A stretch of DNA of 64,000 bases from Elusimicrobiota bacterium. GTDB taxonomy: Bacteria > Elusimicrobiota > Elusimicrobia > FEN-1173 > JAKLIF01. Position numbers and translations under genes: made by a program. This document shows positions 8,297 to 17,101 of the stretch, one piece after another. A model generated the notes under the pieces. The model saw nothing but the letters and a program-made list of their open reading frames with translations, was not told where the DNA came from and made no database searches. The stretch is from the NCBI GenBank assembly GCA_022709755.1, contig JAKLIF010000002.1:341740-405739 (forward strand), read 5' to 3'. Position 1 is the first letter of the stretch. Each line of letters starts with the position of its first letter.

Positions 8297-8875
8297 ATGG
8301 AAACGTTCATTCGCGTGTTCGTGCCGCTTTTTGTGGCCATCGACGTGTTCGGGGTGCTTCCCCTCTACATCGGTCTGGTGCAAAATGAGACGCTCTCCTC
8401 TCGCCAGAGGATCGTCTGGCAATCATCGGTGACGGCGTTGGCCATCTCGCTGGTGTTCTTGTTCATGGGAAAGTGGTTGTTCGCTGTTTTGGGTATTTCC
8501 GAGGATGATTTCCGTATCGGCGGCGGGATCGTCTTGTTGGTCTTGGCCATCAAGGACATGCTCTTTGCGCAAAAGACCCAGCCTTCCCGGGATTCCACCG
8601 TGGGCGTCGTGCCGATCGGGATACCCCTGATCATCGGCCCGGCCGCTCTCACGACGATCCTTCTCCTGGTCGATACCTACGGATACCACTGGACGTTCTT
8701 CTCACTCCTGTTGAACCTGCTGATCGCTTGGCTCGTATTCCATTTTGCCACGCCGGTCTCCGTTTGGATCGGCCGCGCCGGACTTCGGGCTCTCTCCAAG
8801 GTCGCGGCGCTATTTTTGTCGGCGATCGCCGTGATGATGATCCGCCGCGGCATCATGGGGTTCTGGCATGGATGA
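8297..8875 (+). CDS. MarC-family integral membrane protein
   Basis: About 192 aa with six predicted membrane helices, matching the MarC/UPF0056 pattern (FVPLFVAIDVFGVLPLYI near the start; GIPLIIGPAALTTIL in the middle). Once linked to multiple antibiotic resistance, the family has no firmly established function. ATG 8297 is preferred over GTG 8288 because the GGGGG element before it sits at a better distance (11 versus 2 nt). Confidence 0.85.
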   Translation: METFIRVFVPLFVAIDVFGVLPLYIGLVQNETLSSRQRIVWQSSVTALAISLVFLFMGKWLFAVLGISEDDFRIGGGIVLLVLAIKDMLFAQKTQPSRDSTVGVVPIGIPLIIGPAALTTILLLVDTYGYHWTFFSLLLNLLIAWLVFHFATPVSVWIGRAGLRALSKVAALFLSAIAVMMIRRGIMGFWHG

Positions 8876-9308
8876 AGCGCTGAATCCGGTTCATTCCCGG
8901 GCCCTCCCGGGAGGCCTTCCTCTTCACCAGTAAGATCCCCCAAGATGCGAATTGCCTGACTCAGTTGATGATCGTGCCCGCCTTGTCTTAGATCAGGGGC
9001 ACCGCCATGTTGGGTATCTTGTTGGGACTTATGGAGGATGAGAATCATGATGTGAGAAGGAGACAATGAAACAGTTGTAACGGTTGAAGCAAATGAAATT
9101 AAGCGGCGTATCCCCTGACTATGCCAACAAGATCAGGAGATTATTGGATGAGGAACGCGATAAAGGGGAATGGATATTGTAATTAATAACCATAAAAAAG
9201 TTTGTATACTATTTTCTGCCGCCCGAAGATTTGTCGTCAATAACCCGGTTGAATATCAGCGACTCGGTCTCCCGGGCGCGCGGCCACGCTCCGAAAAAAT
9301 GTGATTCC
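8876..9308. other. Intergenic region between marC and the PPC-domain gene
   Basis: Holds a 7-bp hairpin TCCCGGG/CCCGGGA (8895-8912) that could end the marC transcript, though without a U-tract. It also holds a 29-codon open frame (9093-9182, starting MKLSGVSPDYANK) with no clear ribosome site, which may be a gene remnant. A TATACT -10 box (9205-9210) probably serves the next gene; no good -35 was found. Nothing else recognised. Confidence 0.4.
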
Positions 9309-9725
9309 ATGCCTCCAAAAAAAAAGGTCCAACGAGAGTGTTGTTTTCGTGTTCCGTTCGGTCAGGACTTGACCGAGGGGATTCTCCGTTCCTGCCGGCA
9401 AAAAGGCATCACCGCGGGGATGGTCCTGTGTATCGGCGCCGTTCAGGGGGCGACCCTGGGGTTTTATCACCAGAAACACAAAAGATATGAGTGGCATCGG
9501 AAGAAACATCCGATGGAGATCGTCTCCGGAATTGGGAATGTCTCCATGAAAGACAGGCGACTGTTCTTGCATCTCCACGTATCCCTCTCCGATTCCCGCG
9601 GTCGGGTGTGCGGGGGGCACCTCTCCTCCCCCACGCCGGTTTTTGCATGCGAGGTTTTTGTGAGAACGACGGCACAGGGGCTGGTTCGGAAATACGATCG
9701 GCAGACGGGTTTGTTCCTTTGGTGA
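9309..9725 (+). CDS. PPC/DUF296 domain protein
   Basis: About 138 aa. It matches the PPC (DUF296) fold: GQDLTEGILRSCRQKGITAG, CIGAVQGATLGFY, ISGIGNVS-like VSGIGNVSMKD, LHLHVSLSD and GGHLSSPTPVFACEVFV. The HLH(V) histidines and the GGHL histidine are those expected to bind metal. Bacterial members are stand-alone PPC proteins often annotated as DNA-binding by analogy with plant AT-hook proteins; their role is not settled. The basic N-terminus (PPKKKVQR) could contact nucleic acid. ATG 9309 was chosen because it directly precedes the conserved domain; a TTG start at 9231 would add 26 residues. Confidence 0.8.
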   Translation: MPPKKKVQRECCFRVPFGQDLTEGILRSCRQKGITAGMVLCIGAVQGATLGFYHQKHKRYEWHRKKHPMEIVSGIGNVSMKDRRLFLHLHVSLSDSRGRVCGGHLSSPTPVFACEVFVRTTAQGLVRKYDRQTGLFLW

Positions 9726-9753
9726 GCGGTTGATCCTGATGGGAGATGTCGTG

Positions 9754-10506
9754 ATGGACGATAAAAAACTGATGATATTTCTTCCGACCCTGAACGAACG
9801 GAAGAATCTTGAATACCTCCTTCCCCGGTTTGAAGCACTCCCTTTGAAGGATTTCATTATCCTGGTGGTCGATGATCAAAGCGATGACGGGACCGAGGAC
9901 TATCTGCGGAATTATCGTTCTGCGCGGTTTCAAATCGAATTGGTCCGGAGACCGCCGCCGAGCGGGCGTGGTTACGCGGGCCGGGAGGCATTCAGGATCG
10001 CCCGGCAGAGAGCAGTGGACATCCTGGTCGAAATGGATGCGGATGGTTCTCATGATCCAGCGGAATTGCCGCGATTGCTGAAGGGATTGGCGGAGACATC
10101 CGCCGATCTGGTGATCGGTTCTCGCCGATCCTGCCTGATGAAATCATTCGATCAATGGTCTTTTCTTAGACAATGTATGAGCCTACTCAGCAATTTTTAT
10201 GCACGTTTGATCTTGGGGGTCTCCGTCTGGGATTGTAATACCGGATATCGGTGTTATTCTCAAGCGGCCGTCCGGCTTCTATCTCAAGCGGATTTAAAGG
10301 CGGCCGGATCTAATATTATCCATGAGGTGTTGTATGTGGTTCACCATCACCGAATGAAGATTGCGGAAGTTCCGATCACGTTCCATGCTCGACAACATGG
10401 GAAAACCCGAAAAAGGGTCAGGGATTTGATCATTGCATTCGGGACATGTCTTCTCATGCGGACCCCTTTCTGGAACCATAACCCGCCTGCAACGGCCTCG
10501 GATTGA
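9754..10506 (+). CDS. Glycosyltransferase family 2, dolichol-phosphate mannose synthase-like
   Basis: About 250 aa. It has a GT-A fold with an N-terminal FLPTLNER nucleotide-binding strand, VVDDQSDDGT, the DXD-type motif MDADGSHDP and a later NTGYRCY segment typical of DPM1/polyprenyl-phosphate sugar synthases. It would transfer a sugar from a nucleotide donor to a polyprenyl phosphate for use by the membrane GT that follows. There is no C-terminal membrane segment. ATG 9754 has a GGGAG ribosome site 8 nt upstream. First gene of a probable operon to 15600. Confidence 0.85.
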   Translation: MDDKKLMIFLPTLNERKNLEYLLPRFEALPLKDFIILVVDDQSDDGTEDYLRNYRSARFQIELVRRPPPSGRGYAGREAFRIARQRAVDILVEMDADGSHDPAELPRLLKGLAETSADLVIGSRRSCLMKSFDQWSFLRQCMSLLSNFYARLILGVSVWDCNTGYRCYSQAAVRLLSQADLKAAGSNIIHEVLYVVHHHRMKIAEVPITFHARQHGKTRKRVRDLIIAFGTCLLMRTPFWNHNPPATASD

Positions 10507-10553
10507 AACGCCGAATCATCTTCCGATGAGAAGCTGTCCGTGTTGATGCCAGG

Positions 10554-12410
10554 ATGATGACCCTAATCAAAAACAGCGCCTTTCACCATGATTATCACAG
10601 CAAGGGTTTGCATGTGATCGCCCTGTTGTTCCTCGTTGTGTATGTGTTCGCGTATCAATGGATGTTTTCCACGTCGGATCAATTTCTGGCACTGGACCAC
10701 GACCCCGCCATATTGCAGGGATCTCTATTGCTCGTTGAATACGATCAGGGGCCGTGGAATTATATCAACAATGTCGCCAGGTCGATCTTTCTTCATATAC
10801 AAGAGATGAGATATCCGACGGTCGGCATATCCTCGGTATTACTGTCGGCGATGAATATGTGGGTGTTCGGAAAAAGCATTATGGTGTATAAAATGACCAT
10901 GTTTTTCCCGCTGGCGCTGTTGATCGTCGCCGTGTATGCCATCCTTTTTCAAACCACCCGCAAAGAACTTCTGGGGTTCATCGGGGGACTTTTGGTGCTG
11001 AACACACCGAATATCATCCATCACAGTCGAAAGTTTTTTGCGTTCCTGCCTTTGGCCGTCGCCTGCGCCTGGGCCATTTATTTCGCGGTTCGGATCGTGG
11101 GAAGGGATCGACTCATCGATTATGTGATGTTCTGTATTTTCTTGTTCCTGGGAGTTTCTGTCCATTCCAGTAGTTATATGTATTACCCCATTTTGGTGAC
11201 ATGTCTGTTGCTTTGCCCGGGAGTGAACTGGAAACGGATGGGCGGGGTCGTCGTTTGCGTCGGGCTGATGATGTTGTGGAACCTCCAGTCTTTCAAGGCG
11301 TTTATGGTCTCCAAGGTGAGCCATAAATCCAGTTCCACCACGGGATTGGCGCACTTCATGGCGTTTGTGAAGGGGTTCGATTGGAGCGGGTTCCATAATC
11401 AAATGACTTATGAAGTGTCGGGCTGGGTCTTCTATTTGCTTTTGTTCCAAGTCGCCGTTTATTGTATCCATCGGATTTTGAAGGGAAGGACGGCGGCGGG
11501 GGTTGAACACTCGCTGACATTCATTATCAATACGCTCATTGTTTTTGTGGTCGCGGTCGTGGGGGTGATGGCCCTCAGCATCGAGCGGGTCGATTACAAA
11601 TGTTTCACCATGGCATTTGTTGCCATGGTGATGCTACATGTAATGCTGGCCCACTACTTTTACAAGCATATGAGTGATGGTTTCTTGCCGATGAAGACCT
11701 ATGCGGTCGCCTGTCTCCTCATCTTGTTCTATGCGACGGTCGCCCGGGCCCGTTATTTTGAGACATGCGAAGAGGGGCCGCTGTTCCCCCATGAGTTCAA
11801 GGTATTCGTCGATGCCAGGGGGTGTATTTATGAAAATGACGACACCGAAGCCCTGGGGTCTTTTCTCGAGCATCTGAAACGGGCTCGGGGTGGGGAGGGG
11901 GTTTTATCGATCGATACAGCCGATGTCCGTTTATACCGCGATCGATCGGGCGTGATCGCGGATGATATATTCCCGCTTTCCCTGGATTTCACCGACGGAC
12001 ACCGATATGTCAATCCGACCGCATTTTTTCGGGATGTTCCCGTGGAATGGAATTATGTGTTCCTGAGGCTGAATCCCGAGAAGATCAAACGAAAGTATGA
12101 GGATAAGACTTTCGCACCCCATTCATGGAATATCTCATACGACGATGTCATGATGAAGTATCGAGAGCAGATGGTATCGCCAGCCCCTCCCGGGGAGTAT
12201 CTGTTCCTGTTTGTGTATGATTCAACGGTTAAATCCATCCGCGATCGTCCGGACGAGGCGTTGTTGAGACAAAAACTGAGATTGGCCAACCCGGCGGTGT
12301 ATGGAAAATTTTTATCGGGACGGGAATTGATTCACAGCTATCGGATCTACTCGTCTATTTACGTGAATGTGTATGGGCCGACAAGAAAACCACGCCGGAG
12401 GGGGGCATGA
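10554..12410 (+). CDS. Multi-pass membrane protein, GT-C/GT39-like glycosyltransferase
   Basis: Protein of 618 aa. About ten hydrophobic segments occupy residues 15-410, followed by a soluble C-terminal domain of about 200 aa. The layout (acidic DHDP motif soon after the first helix, then alternating membrane helices, then an extracytoplasmic tail) fits polyprenyl-phosphate-sugar-dependent transferases of the GT-C superfamily, but no family signature is decisive. It ends in a 4-bp ATGA overlap with the carbamoyltransferase gene. Codon usage is somewhat more AT-rich than the flanking genes. Confidence 0.6.
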   Translation: MMTLIKNSAFHHDYHSKGLHVIALLFLVVYVFAYQWMFSTSDQFLALDHDPAILQGSLLLVEYDQGPWNYINNVARSIFLHIQEMRYPTVGISSVLLSAMNMWVFGKSIMVYKMTMFFPLALLIVAVYAILFQTTRKELLGFIGGLLVLNTPNIIHHSRKFFAFLPLAVACAWAIYFAVRIVGRDRLIDYVMFCIFLFLGVSVHSSSYMYYPILVTCLLLCPGVNWKRMGGVVVCVGLMMLWNLQSFKAFMVSKVSHKSSSTTGLAHFMAFVKGFDWSGFHNQMTYEVSGWVFYLLLFQVAVYCIHRILKGRTAAGVEHSLTFIINTLIVFVVAVVGVMALSIERVDYKCFTMAFVAMVMLHVMLAHYFYKHMSDGFLPMKTYAVACLLILFYATVARARYFETCEEGPLFPHEFKVFVDARGCIYENDDTEALGSFLEHLKRARGGEGVLSIDTADVRLYRDRSGVIADDIFPLSLDFTDGHRYVNPTAFFRDVPVEWNYVFLRLNPEKIKRKYEDKTFAPHSWNISYDDVMMKYREQMVSPAPPGEYLFLFVYDSTVKSIRDRPDEALLRQKLRLANPAVYGKFLSGRELIHSYRIYSSIYVNVYGPTRKPRRRGA

Positions 12411-14146
12411 CCCCGGGATTGGAAGGCCCGCCGATTTTGGGGATTGTCGATAATCATGATTCAGGCGTCGCCCTGTGGGATCGGGGACGGATCGTTTTCG
12501 CAGTCAATGAAGAACGCTTGAATCGGGAGAAGATCACCCGATCTTTTCCGCGCCGATCCCTCGAGGCGCTGATGGAATACACGCGCCTTTCTCCGTCGAG
12601 CGTCGGGGAAATCGTCGTGGGATCCCGGATCACGCCGCCGTTTGTTTTCCGCTTCATGAACAGGTGGTATAACCGGACGAGGAAGCAAGGGTCTGTTTTC
12701 TCCTATTCCGTCAACATTTTCTATTTATGGCAAGTGGCGCTCTCGTGGCTGGGAGTGTGGGAGAAAGCTGATGTTTGGTTCTCGCGATGTCTTTTTAGGT
12801 GGAAGCTGAGAAAATGGGGTTTTCAGTGCCCGATCCGATTCGTTGACCATCACCAGGCCCATGCCTGCAGCGCGTATTATACCGCGGGTTTCAAGGAGGC
12901 GTTGATCGTCACCATGGATGGAATGGGTGATTCCCGCGGGGTCACGGTGAGCCTGGGCCGCGGGAGGGAGATCGAGGCCCCCCTCTACTGGGAATCCGGT
13001 TGCTCCGCCATCACGATGTTCTATTCTCGCGTCACGGAATATCTGGGGTTCCGTCCCTTGTTGCACGAGGGGAAGATCATGGCCTTGGCGGCCTATGGGG
13101 ACAAGAGCAAGGCGTATCACGAGATGAAGGGGATGTTGTCATGCCGGGAGGGGCGGTTCAATCGGATTGATTTTATCCTGCCCCAAAGCCGGCGGCGGGG
13201 GCCGTTTTTAAAGCTCCGCGGATATTCGCGAGAAGATATCGCGGCGGCCGCTCAGGCCATACTCGAAGAGGAAGTGAGCGCTTTCGTCCGGTATTGGATG
13301 AACAAAACAGGATCCAAAAACCTCGTCCTGGCGGGCGGTGTGTTCGCGAATATCAAGTTGAACCAGCGGTTGTCGGAATTGAGAGAGATCGATGCCGTTT
13401 ACATCTTCCCGCACATGGGAGACGGCGGCCTGGCGGTCGGGGCGGTTCTGTCTTGCGTCCGCCCTCCTCCCCAGAAGCTGACCGATGTCTTTTGGGGTTT
13501 GGAATACGACGAGGGCGAGATTCTGGGCGCCCTCCAACAACGGGATGACATTGTTTACGCCAGGGTTGGTGAGATTGAAAAGACAACGGGATATCTGCTG
13601 GCCCAGAAAAAACTCGTCGCGCATTTCCACGGGCGGATGGAATTCGGTCCTCGCGCTCTTGGGAACAGGTCCATATTCTACGAGGCCACGGACCCCTCCA
13701 TCAAAGACCGGTTGAACAAGAAGTTGAACAGGACGGAGTTCATGCCGTTCGCGCCGATCCTCCCCGACGAGCATCGGCAGAAATATTTCATCAACACCGA
13801 GAAGGCCCGCTATACCGCCGAATTTTTAAACATCAGTTTCGCCTGCCGCCCCGAGACGGCACGGGATTATCCGGGGATCGTGCACGTGGATGGGACGGCG
13901 CGCCCCCAACTCGTTCGCAAGGAAAACAACCCGCGGATTCACGGGATCCTCGAATGGTATCATCGGTTTTCGGGTCTGGATATATTGATCAATACAAGCT
14001 TTAATATGCATGAAGAACCCATCATTTGCCGGCCGCAGGAAGCGCTGGAGGCGTTCGTGAAAGCAGAATTGGATTTCCTGATCCTGGATCATTATGTCGT
14101 CGCCTTGAAGGGGCACCGTCTCCCGCGCCCCGAGGACCTTCCGTGA
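12407..14146 (+). CDS. O-carbamoyltransferase of the NodU/CmcH family
   Basis: Protein of 579 aa. The N-terminal ASKHA/Kae1-like domain shows GIVDNHDSGVAL, NEERLNREK, VDHHQAHACSAYY, VTMDGMGDS and GGVFANIKLN. The C-terminal domain shows FHGRMEFGPRALGNRSI and NTSFNMHEEPI. The family makes carbamoyl-adenylate from carbamoyl phosphate and ATP, then carbamoylates a hydroxyl; the His residues of HHQAHA bind the metal. The neighbours suggest a surface glycan or glycolipid sugar as acceptor (inference). It overlaps both flanking genes by 4 bp. Confidence 0.92.
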   Translation: MTPGLEGPPILGIVDNHDSGVALWDRGRIVFAVNEERLNREKITRSFPRRSLEALMEYTRLSPSSVGEIVVGSRITPPFVFRFMNRWYNRTRKQGSVFSYSVNIFYLWQVALSWLGVWEKADVWFSRCLFRWKLRKWGFQCPIRFVDHHQAHACSAYYTAGFKEALIVTMDGMGDSRGVTVSLGRGREIEAPLYWESGCSAITMFYSRVTEYLGFRPLLHEGKIMALAAYGDKSKAYHEMKGMLSCREGRFNRIDFILPQSRRRGPFLKLRGYSREDIAAAAQAILEEEVSAFVRYWMNKTGSKNLVLAGGVFANIKLNQRLSELREIDAVYIFPHMGDGGLAVGAVLSCVRPPPQKLTDVFWGLEYDEGEILGALQQRDDIVYARVGEIEKTTGYLLAQKKLVAHFHGRMEFGPRALGNRSIFYEATDPSIKDRLNKKLNRTEFMPFAPILPDEHRQKYFINTEKARYTAEFLNISFACRPETARDYPGIVHVDGTARPQLVRKENNPRIHGILEWYHRFSGLDILINTSFNMHEEPIICRPQEALEAFVKAELDFLILDHYVVALKGHRLPRPEDLP

Positions 14147-15600
14147 AATTGGCGCTGGTTTTCAACCCCTTTTCCTACCAACCCCATGAGGAGAACCTGA
14201 GAGTCGTTCAGCGGTATTTCGGGACGTTCCCGCCGTTGAGTCTGGCTTGGGTGGCGGCCATCGCTGAAAAACACGGTCATGAGGTCCGGATCATCGATGC
14301 CAGGACTTTGGGTCTGTCTCCGGAAGAGACGGTCGGGCTCTTGAAGGATTACCAACCGGATATCGTCGGTTTCACCGTCACCATTTACGCCTACCCCGAG
14401 ACCTTGTCCTGGATCCGGCACGTCAAGAAGGAGATGGGGTGCCCCGTCATCGTCGGTGGGTTTGGCGTCGGACTCTATCCGACGGAGGTGATGGCTTCCC
14501 CGGATATCGATTTCGGTTTCGTCGGACACGTCCACGATTCTTTGCCCATGTTCCTGAAGGAGTGGGGGGGGGATCAAAGATATTCGATGATCCCCGGGTT
14601 GATGTACCGGGAGAACGGGGAGTTGAAACAGGGCCCGTTGTCTCCTCCCCGGTTTGATTTCAACGTTTTGCCGATCCCCGCCAGACATTTGTTGCCCAAC
14701 GATCTGTACGCGTCATTTCCCACCCAACGGAAGAATTTCACCGTCATGGTGACGAGTTTGGGTTGTCCGTTCGAATGTGTTTTTTGCGCGAATTCCAAGA
14801 CGCCTTTTTCGGCGAGATCCCCCCGTTTGGTGTTACAGGAGCTCGAGGAGTGTTATCACACGCATCACGTGCGGGAGGTCGATTTCTTCGATTATGATCT
14901 GGCCACGAACCGGCAGAACTTGATGGAGATGTGCCGGGGGATCGTCCAGAAGGGGCTGGATATATCGTGGGCCTGCCGGGCCCGGGTCACATTGGTGGAT
15001 GAAGAACTGTTGCATACCATGCAACAGGCCGGGTGTTACAGGATCTATTACGGGATAGAATCCGGCGTCCAATCCATCTTGGACCAGATCCGGAAAGGTA
15101 TTTCTCTGGACCAGATCCGGAAAGCCGTCTCGATGACCAAACGGGCGGGGATCGACACGTTGGGATATTTCATGGTCGGCAATATCGGGGAGACCCGCGA
15201 GACGGTGCGTCAGTCGGTGCGTTTCGCGAAATCCCTCGGTTTGGATTATGTCCAGTTCTCGAAAATGACGGCCAAGCCCGCCACCAAGATCTATGCGGAT
15301 TATGTGCGCGATACGGGACACGATTATTGGCGTGATTATGTCCTTGGAAAAACGGAGGCCAAGGCTCTTCCCCATCCCTGGACCGCTCTGACCCAGGAGG
15401 AGATCGATCAACTGACCAAATGGGCCTACGTGAGCTTTCACTCCCGTTTCGGCTATTTGGTGAGGAATGTGTTGAAGATCAGGTCTTGGGGGGAGTTCAA
15501 AAGGAAGGTGAAGGCTTATCTGGAGATGCTGATCACACGAGAAGATTCCTCGGATGAAAAAAAACCATTTGATATTTATCGGGATGCCCGGGGTCGTTGA
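14143..15600 (+). CDS. B12-binding radical SAM protein
   Basis: 485 aa from GTG 14143, which overlaps the upstream stop and has a GAGGA ribosome site. Residues about 1-140 are a cobalamin-binding Rossmann-type domain (PPLSLAWVAAIAEKHGHEVRIID). The radical SAM core has CPFECVFC (C208, C212, C215) binding the 4Fe-4S cluster. The C-terminal third is helical. Class B members carry out methylations and rearrangements on unactivated carbons. In this operon a sugar or lipid modification is likely, but the substrate cannot be read from sequence. It converges with gltD, leaving a 15-bp gap. Confidence 0.88.
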   Translation: MKLALVFNPFSYQPHEENLRVVQRYFGTFPPLSLAWVAAIAEKHGHEVRIIDARTLGLSPEETVGLLKDYQPDIVGFTVTIYAYPETLSWIRHVKKEMGCPVIVGGFGVGLYPTEVMASPDIDFGFVGHVHDSLPMFLKEWGGDQRYSMIPGLMYRENGELKQGPLSPPRFDFNVLPIPARHLLPNDLYASFPTQRKNFTVMVTSLGCPFECVFCANSKTPFSARSPRLVLQELEECYHTHHVREVDFFDYDLATNRQNLMEMCRGIVQKGLDISWACRARVTLVDEELLHTMQQAGCYRIYYGIESGVQSILDQIRKGISLDQIRKAVSMTKRAGIDTLGYFMVGNIGETRETVRQSVRFAKSLGLDYVQFSKMTAKPATKIYADYVRDTGHDYWRDYVLGKTEAKALPHPWTALTQEEIDQLTKWAYVSFHSRFGYLVRNVLKIRSWGEFKRKVKAYLEMLITREDSSDEKKPFDIYRDARGR

Positions 15601-15615
15601 GCGGCGCCCGCCGGT

Positions 15616-17100
15616 TTATCCGTGGATGTCGGATTTCGTCGTTAGGTAAGAATCGCAGGCGCCGGCCGCTCCGCGTCCCTCGTGGATGGCCCATACCACC
15701 AGACTTTGACCTCGCCGCATATCCCCGGCGGCAAAAACACCGGGAACGCTCGTGGTGTATTCCCCGTATTCCGCTTTCACATTCGTGCGGGAGTCCTGTT
15801 GGACGTTCAACGCCCGGATCAGTGTTTCCTCCGGCCCCAGAAACCCCATCGCCAATAGGACGAGTTGGGCCGGGATGGTCTTCGTGGACCCTTCCAACTC
15901 TTTCGGAATGAACCGCCCCGTGGCGTCTTTTTGCCACTGGACTTTCACTGCCTCCACGGCCCTGACGGATCCCTTCTCATCTCCCAAGAATTTCTTGACA
16001 GTCATGCAATAGAGCCGGGGGTCGTTGCCCTGGACGGCGGCCGCTTCCTCTTGTCCGTAATCGGTTTTCAATGTTTTGGGCCATTCCGGCCAGGGATTGT
16101 TGGCGGCGCGGTCACGCGGCGGTTCGGGCATGATCTCCAGCTGCACCACATGCCGGCATCCTTGGCGCAGAGACGTCCCGACGCAGTCTGTCCCTGTGTC
16201 ACCTCCGCCGATGACGACGACGTCTTTCCCCGTGGCGGAAGGCTCCCCCGATGAGATGCGATTCGCGATCAGCGCTTGCGTGGCGCTGCGTAGAAATTCG
16301 ACGGCGGGAAATATCCCCGCCAGGGATCGCCCGTCACTCGAGATGTCTCTTGGTTTCGTCGCCCCTCCGCAGAGGATGATCGCGTTGAACTCCTTCTTCA
16401 ACCGGTCCACCGGATAATCCCGCCCCACTTCCGTGTTGAGCACGAATTGGACCCCCTCCTCTCTTAGGATGCCGGCCCGACGGAGGATCAGAGACTTATC
16501 GAGTTTCATATTGGGGATCCCATACATGAGAAGGCCCCCGGGGCGGTCGGCCCGTTCAAAGACGGTCACGAAGTGCCCTTTCTTGTTCAGTTCATCGGCC
16601 GCCGCCAAACCCGCCGGACCCGAACCGATGACCGCGACCTTGAATCCGGTCCGCAGGGCTGGAGGACGTGGTCGGATCCAATCCTCCTGATATCCCCTGT
16701 CGATGATGGAACACTCGATGTTCTTGATGGTGACCGCCGGAGACTGAAGTCCCAGAACACAGGAGCCTTCACAGGGGGCCGGGCAGACGCGGCCCGTGAA
16801 CTCCGGAAAATTGTTCGTCTTCAGGAGACGCTCCAACGCCTCGCGCCAGAAACCGCGATACACCAGATCGTTCCACTCGGGGATCAGGTTATGCAGAGGG
16901 CAGCCCGTCGCCATTCCGCCCAGTAGAAATCCGGAATGGCAGAAAGGGATGCCGCAGTCCATGCACCGGGCCCCTTGGGTGCGGAGCCGGTCTTCCGGAA
17001 GGGGTATGTGAAATTCGTTCCAATCGCGGATCCGTTCCCGGGGCTCCCGATCGGCGGGGGTTTCCCGCGTATAATCCAAGAAACCGGTCGGTTGGCCCAT
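15616..17100 (-). CDS. gltD: Glutamate synthase small subunit
   Basis: 494 aa. N-terminal cysteine motifs ([31 protein letters not shown]) bind 4Fe-4S clusters. Two Rossmann folds follow: [17 protein letters not shown] for FAD and [13 protein letters not shown] for NADPH. It passes electrons from NAD(P)H to GltB, which makes two glutamates from glutamine and 2-oxoglutarate. ATG 17100 lies 1 bp after the gltB stop; a GTG at 17118 would overlap gltB by 17 bp. Last gene of the minus-strand operon. Confidence 0.95.
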   Translation of the reverse strand: MGQPTGFLDYTRETPADREPRERIRDWNEFHIPLPEDRLRTQGARCMDCGIPFCHSGFLLGGMATGCPLHNLIPEWNDLVYRGFWREALERLLKTNNFPEFTGRVCPAPCEGSCVLGLQSPAVTIKNIECSIIDRGYQEDWIRPRPPALRTGFKVAVIGSGPAGLAAADELNKKGHFVTVFERADRPGGLLMYGIPNMKLDKSLILRRAGILREEGVQFVLNTEVGRDYPVDRLKKEFNAIILCGGATKPRDISSDGRSLAGIFPAVEFLRSATQALIANRISSGEPSATGKDVVVIGGGDTGTDCVGTSLRQGCRHVVQLEIMPEPPRDRAANNPWPEWPKTLKTDYGQEEAAAVQGNDPRLYCMTVKKFLGDEKGSVRAVEAVKVQWQKDATGRFIPKELEGSTKTIPAQLVLLAMGFLGPEETLIRALNVQQDSRTNVKAEYGEYTTSVPGVFAAGDMRRGQSLVVWAIHEGRGAAGACDSYLTTKSDIHG

Positions 17101-17101
17101 G

